Shown here piece after piece: positions 59,933 to 64,000 of a stretch of DNA of 64,000 nt (its first letter is position 1; the number at the start of each line of letters is the position of its first letter). The translations under genes and the position numbers were made by a program. The DNA is taken from contig JAGGNK010003336.1 of assembly GCA_017590115.1 (NCBI GenBank), forward strand, positions 868,001 through 932,000, written 5' to 3'. The notes beneath the pieces are model-generated. The model was given only the letters and a program-made list of their open reading frames with translations. It made no database searches and had not been told where the DNA came from. This stretch comes from Montifringilla adamsi (lineage: Eukaryota; Chordata; Aves; Passeriformes; Passeridae).

Positions 59933-60270
59933 GCCCAGCAGCAGCGTGGAGCTGGTCTGTGTGTGAGGAGAGGTCTTTGATGGGCCAGCAGCAGCGTGGA
60001 GCTGGTCTGTGTGTGTGGAGAGGTCTTTGATGGGCCAGCAGCAGCGTGGAGCTGGTCTGTGTGCGGAGGTGTCTCTGATGGCCCAGCAGCAGCGTGGAGC
60101 TGGTCTGTGTGTGAGGAGAGGTCTTTGATGGGCCAGCAGCAGCGTGGAGCTGGTCTGTGTGTGTGGAGAGGTCTTTGATGGGCCAGCAGCAGCGTGGAGC
60201 TGGTCTGTGTGTGCAGAGGTGTCTTTGATGGGCCAGCAGCAGGGTGGAGCTGGTGTGTGTGTGTGTGGAG
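59933..60270 (+). repeat. 50-bp minisatellite, 7 units, three-unit higher-order pattern
   Basis: CAGCAGCAGCGTGG marks unit starts at 59936, 59986, 60036, 60084, 60134 and 60184, and a variant at 60234. The periods are 50, 50, 48, 50, 50 and 50. Units end in GAGGAGAGG, GTGGAGAGG or a GGAGGTGTC-type variant, and that order a-b-c occurs twice. This implies duplication of a trimer block. A period of 50 is not a multiple of three, so frames across it are not conserved coding repeats. Confidence 0.95.
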
Positions 60271-60360
60271 GTTGAGAGCGGAGCCGCGCTCAGCTCAGCA
60301 GGAGCAGGCCCGCGGCCCCTCAGGTCAGCGCCATCAGAGGCGCTCGCTGCACCAGCTCTG
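60271..60360. other. CpG-containing GC-rich flank of the minisatellite
   Basis: Directly after the array the sequence is GC-rich with several CpGs: GAGCGGAGCCGCGCTCAGC, CCCGCGGCCCC and GGCGCTCGCTGC. It could be a small unmethylated element or the GC-rich origin of the array. No gene is visible. Confidence 0.45.
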
Positions 60361-60884
60361 GTTTGTGGCTCTCTCTCAAAATGAACTCTGGCGCTCAGTT
60401 CAAATGGTTCAGCAGCAAATTGATCTCGCCAAGTTCACACGAGCCCAAACTCCTGCAAGAATTTCCTCCTTTCCTTAGACCCCGTGCTTTCTTCATTAAC
60501 TTTGATACAGGTTCCCTGCCTCACTTCTGCTGTTCCTTGTGCTTATCTTTGTGCAGGGTAGTCAGCAGCTTCACCCTTTCAGCAGCTTATCCAAGCTTAC
60601 TCTGTAAAAGCTGCTCTCATCCCCAGCTAGGAAGAATCACTCTGTATCAAAGGTGAGGCTCGATGCAGTCAGCTTCCACAGGCCAGTCAAGCTCAGGGAT
60701 CTGGGAACTGCTGGTGGTGCCAGGGACCTTGGCTAGGCTGCAAGTCTCTGCAAGCCTCTCCCAGTCAACCTGTGGTTTGTGTTGACAAGTGAAAGGGATT
60801 TTGGCTATAAGACTCCTAAGGGCTATCTTGTTCTCTGAATAGGGAATATTTCCATTTCCCTATTCTCTGAATGGCGTAATTAAA
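60361..60884. other. Unannotated DNA with a small inverted repeat
   Basis: GAATAGGGAA (60837-60846) and TTCCCTATTC (60856-60865) form a perfect 10-bp inverted repeat with a 9-base loop. A direct copy of TTCTCTGAAT lies on each side. Otherwise no feature is recognised. Confidence 0.55.
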
Positions 60885-61113
60885 TGGGGATCAGGGAAAG
60901 GTTCTTCCCCCAGAGGGTGCTCCCCAGAGGGTGCTGGCACTGCCCAGGCTCCCAGGGAATGGGCACAGCCCCGAGGCTGCCAGAGCTCCAGGAGTTTGGA
61001 CAGCGCTGCCAGGGATGCACAGGGAGATTGCTGGGGGGTCTGGGCAGGGACAGGGGCTGGGTCAATGATCCCTGTGGGGCCCTTCCAGGTTAGGACATTC
61101 TCTGAATCTATGA
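60885..61113 (+). mobile_element. CR1 LINE, 5'-truncated 3' end
   Basis: It carries the CR1 3' order: GATCAGGGAAAGGTTCTTCC, GAGGGTGCTGGCACTGCCCA, CTGGGCAGGGACAGGGGCTG, a TCAATGATCCCTGTGGGGCC block, CCTTCCAGGTTAGGACATTC, and a terminal CTCTGAATCTATGAAC. GAGGGTGCT is duplicated at its start (CAGAGGGTGCTCCCCAGAGG), a small internal change. About 230 bases remain. Confidence 0.93.
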
Positions 61114-63299
61114 ACAAAAAACCCACATCAGCAAGGGGTAGGGTTACTTTCCACTTTTGAGGTCATTTGTTTTAAGGAGGAATTCCCTGTTTCTCTAGGT
61201 GGTGGAAAGGTCACTTTGGCTGACACACGTCTAACAGAAGCAGTCTTGCAGTCACCCACCAAAGAGAAGACCCTTCCAGTTCACCTCATGTAGACACAGA
61301 TGGCCAGCACTGAGGTGAGTGAATTCCTCCCTGGAATGCCACTCCCTTCCCCCAGACCGAGGGGCACAGACATTTAACTTTGGTTAGATATGTAAATTCA
61401 GCTCCGGCAATTTGTACCCAGTTATTCTGCTGGTACGGTGAGGGGCATAGCCGTGCTCACACCCCTCTGAGTGTGCCACCCTCTTGGAATAAACTTCAGC
61501 AAGCTGCTCCCCAGAGCTCCAACGTGAGCCCTGTTTACACCCAGATCAAAGGCCCTCTGTGGTTTAAGGTGGCTTCTTTGTTTTTGCACTGAAATGGAGC
61601 AGAGGAGATGGACTTAAACTGCTCTGAGCAGGAAAGCAGCGAGAGGCAGCACAGCTTGGTGCAGCAGCTCTTTTCTGGGGCATTGCTCCTCTGGCATTTT
61701 CCAGGCTGGAGTAAAATTCCACATCCCCTGATTTCATACCTGTGTTATAAACTGTGGGCCAGAGCCAAATTCTCCACGTGCTGTACAAACAGTTCCAAGA
61801 CTGGCTGGGCCTGGCTGGGTATGGGGACCTGCAAGGGAAGGAAAGTGAGGGGAATGTCACTGTGGATGAGAAACACACGAGGGGTGAAGGCTGGAGGCCA
61901 AAGGGAGAAACAGAACTGGAAAATGATCAGAGTCCGGGGTGTAAACATCCTCTGAACTCTGTGTTTCTCTTCTAATCAGCTGCTTCCTCTGCCCACATTA
62001 ACTGTTCCTTGTGGACAGAACTCTTTCAAGTTTATTTTTCTGGGTTTATTTGGGTTTTGATTTTGTGGTTTTTTTCTTATTTGGCTCCATGCTTTCTGTT
62101 TGCAGACTTTGGTAACCCACCCCATTTATCTGTGCTAAATGATTCAGGACCCAACAGCATCTAGCTTCACTTACTAGACTTCTATTTTAATACTGGAAAT
62201 AAATGTGATTAAATAATAAATTTGATTGTCTACTTAGAAGTGTTTGTCTCCTCAAGTCTAATGCTAATTTCTTGCTTTCTTAAATCTTTCTTTCTTTTAA
62301 TATGACATGTATCATGGGAAATTGCTCACTAAACCAGAAGCAGATTTAATAAAAACCTTTCCACACACTCAATACTGACTACTTTAAATCTATGCAAGCA
62401 AAAATTAAGAGCTATCATTCAGACTTGTGTTTTCAAACACATAAGGGAGCTTTCTTAGGAAAGTTTCTGATTTTAAACATACACAGGCTGTAGTTCTCTG
62501 TTTCACTACCCAGGGTTCATGAGTAAAAGAATTTTGATACAGCTAAGTTAGTGCAAGGATTACAAAAACATTTTCCGTGGTAAGACAAGGGGTTTACTTC
62601 TGGTACGCTGGGAAAAAATTGGGATCAATAAAAGCCTTTACAATGCATTACAGTGAAGAAAAAAATAATTTGTGTAGAAGTTACTGTGAGCTTTAGACTA
62701 ATGGTCATAACCATAAATTATATTGAAAAACAGATAAAATTAAATAAAGACTTGCGAAGTATAAATTTGCTGCTGGCAATCTAAAAAGGATTTTCTTGTT
62801 ACTTGCCCATGGGATTTGGGGTTCTATCAAGGAAGCTTTCCTACTTGTCATACATCATTTCAAAGAGACATATATAGCCTGGAAACTGCTTTAAGGCAGC
62901 TGCAAGCAAGTGTCACTTTGAGTTAAATGCATTATTAAACTGTTGGGAAATTTCACATCATGGGTCATTTATCTATGCTAAATGGGTCAAAAGCCTCTAC
63001 ACATGCCTAGATAAATGAGAGAGAAGAGCAAAATTCTCCCTTGGGAAGTAATACGTTGACAACCTCTTAGAGTTCATGTTGTTATTTTTAGTAGATAAGA
63101 GAAAAAACTACCTGCTAAGTGCACTAATTCATAAACCCAGGTGCCAAGTACCCACAAGAAAAGGTTACCAAGCATCCCCATATTTTGATGATGCTTTGTG
63201 CAAGATGTCAGCAAAATGAGGTGCAACATTCTTTGGGTCTTTGTCTTTAGTGGCTGATTATATGGCCCCAAAGAATTCCCACTGAATGAAGTGTGTGCA
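61114..63299. other. Unannotated unique DNA, possible old LTR near 61400-61600
   Basis: Most of this is unique. The 61380-61590 stretch contains CTTGGAATAAACTTCAGC followed by a GC-rich tail, an arrangement seen at the 3' part of some LTRs. However, no ends or target duplication were found, so it is not called as an element. Frames are at most 115 codons without recognisable product. Confidence 0.45.
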
Positions 63300-63415
63300 G
63301 AATCTTGGAATCACAGGATGGTTTGGGTTGGAGGAAACCTGAAAGATCACTCTGCCATGGGTAGAGACACCTTCCACCATCCCAGGCTCCTCCAAACTCC
63401 ACCCAGCCTCACCAG
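63300..63415 (-). mobile_element. CR1 LINE, short 3' end, minus strand
   Basis: On the plus strand it reads TTGGAATCACAGGATGGTTT, GGGTTGGAGGAAACCTGAAA, GATCACTCTGCCATGGGTAG and AGACACCTTCCACCATCCC. This is the reverse complement of a CR1 3' terminus. It ends exactly where the next LTR begins, so the LTR probably inserted into it. Confidence 0.88.
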
Positions 63416-63832
63416 TGTCACATTCACGTTTTCTGAAAAATCCCTTTGCCCAGGATTCTTCTCCTGGGAAGCTGAGAAGCCTCAGAGAAAAAAGAAAACA
63501 AATATTATCTGATTTGCTGCTCCTGTGTTTGGCTCCTTTGGAATGTGTTTGGAGATTGTTTACCCTCGGGTGATTGTTTCATTGGTTTTGCTGTGAGTTG
63601 TTTCAACTCAATGGCAAATCAGGGCCAAGCTGTGTCGGGACTCTGGAGAGAGTCACGAGTTTCATTATTATCTTTTTAGCCTTCTGTCTGTATCTTTCTG
63701 TATTCTTTATTATAGTTTAGTATAGTATTCTTTAATATAATATAGTATCATAAAATAATAAATTACCCTTCTGAGAACATGGAGTCAGATTCATCATTCC
63801 TTCCTTCGTCTGGGAACCGCACAAATGCAACA
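63416..63832 (+). mobile_element. Solo LTR, class II-like, plus orientation
   Basis: 417 bases starting TGTCACATTC and ending AAATGCAACA, with AATAAA at 63757-63762 following a TATA-rich stretch. The flanks CACCAG (63410-63415) and CCCCAG (63833-63838) are a 6-base target duplication with one mismatch. It is the same family as 59513-59932 but in the opposite orientation, about 3.5 kb away. No internal retroviral sequence remains. Confidence 0.92.
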
Positions 63833-63838
63833 CCCCAG

Positions 63839-64000
63839 CTGAGATGTTTTGGGAAGCAGTAGTGCATGCACTTCGGACAAGGCTGCAGGGAATGAAAACA
63901 GAGCCATGCAAAGTTTCTAAAACTTTGATGTGCTCCTAATATGTGGTTTAATTTAGTCACAGAGAAGCCTTTGGTTCAGTAAATCCTGTCCATGGCATGT
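63839..64000. other. Unannotated end of window
   Basis: Short stretch after the LTR with no recognised feature. Continuation of the CR1 interrupted by the LTR was looked for but not evident. Confidence 0.5.

Noticed and set aside
59996..60478. Repeated peptide (DGPAAAWSWSV) that might be a repeat protein
   Set aside because: The DNA repeat period is 50 (and once 48) bases, not a multiple of three, so the reading frame changes each unit. The peptide is an artefact of the minisatellite.
61380..61590. Possible further LTR (AATAAA followed by GC-rich tail)
   Set aside because: No TG...CA ends or target-site duplication could be found and no second copy exists in the window for comparison.

Overview
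The window is a stretch of bird genome, most likely from a songbird. It holds several 5'-truncated CR1 LINE 3' ends, which is the characteristic avian interspersed repeat. It also holds solo LTRs of class II (6-bp target site) endogenous retroviruses of the kind common in passerines, no Alu/B1-type SINEs, and an AT-rich background with sparse GC-rich patches. The species and chromosome cannot be read from the sequence. I found no protein-coding gene that I can defend. All open frames are short (longest about 180 codons), lack recognisable domains, or lie over repeats or runs of N. The window is best read as intergenic or deep intronic DNA.

Layout. Positions 1-16000 are mostly unique AT-rich DNA with homopolymer and T/G tracts and one CR1 end (about 8081-8290). 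Positions 16000-23850 carry a GC-rich CR1 (16036-16450), a long A/C tract and a cluster of poly-A tracts around an unidentified segment (21027-21782). Positions 23855-27710 are the most complex block. A minus-strand CR1 contains an internal 8-10 bp minisatellite and is interrupted by a solo LTR with TGATGCC/GGCATCA ends. The block is present twice in direct orientation at about 99.6% identity, with a 335-N assembly gap at the join. This looks like uncollapsed haplotypes or a very recent tandem duplication.

Positions 27710-43400 are largely unique, with a perfect 15-bp-stem hairpin, a degenerate tRNA-like relic on the minus strand, a solo LTR with a perfect 6-bp target-site duplication (34599-34925), a CR1 end, a G-run cluster broken by a 12-N gap, and probable ancient MIR and L2/L3-like relics. 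Around 43405-43560 is a sharp CpG-rich patch, the best candidate promoter or first exon in the window. Positions 43700-59400 are again mostly unique, with a GA/GAAA microsatellite, a GC-rich patch (51840-51970) and another LTR of the TGATGCC family (54001-54466).

The last 5 kb is repeat-dense. A 50-bp-unit minisatellite with a three-unit higher-order pattern is split by a solo LTR (59513-59932), followed by a CR1 end, another CR1 end, and a second copy of the same LTR in opposite orientation (63416-63832).

No novel gene system is evident. The observations most worth checking are the gap-flanked near-identical duplication, the LTR-split higher-order minisatellite, the isolated CpG island, the G-quadruplex gap and the tRNA-like relic.
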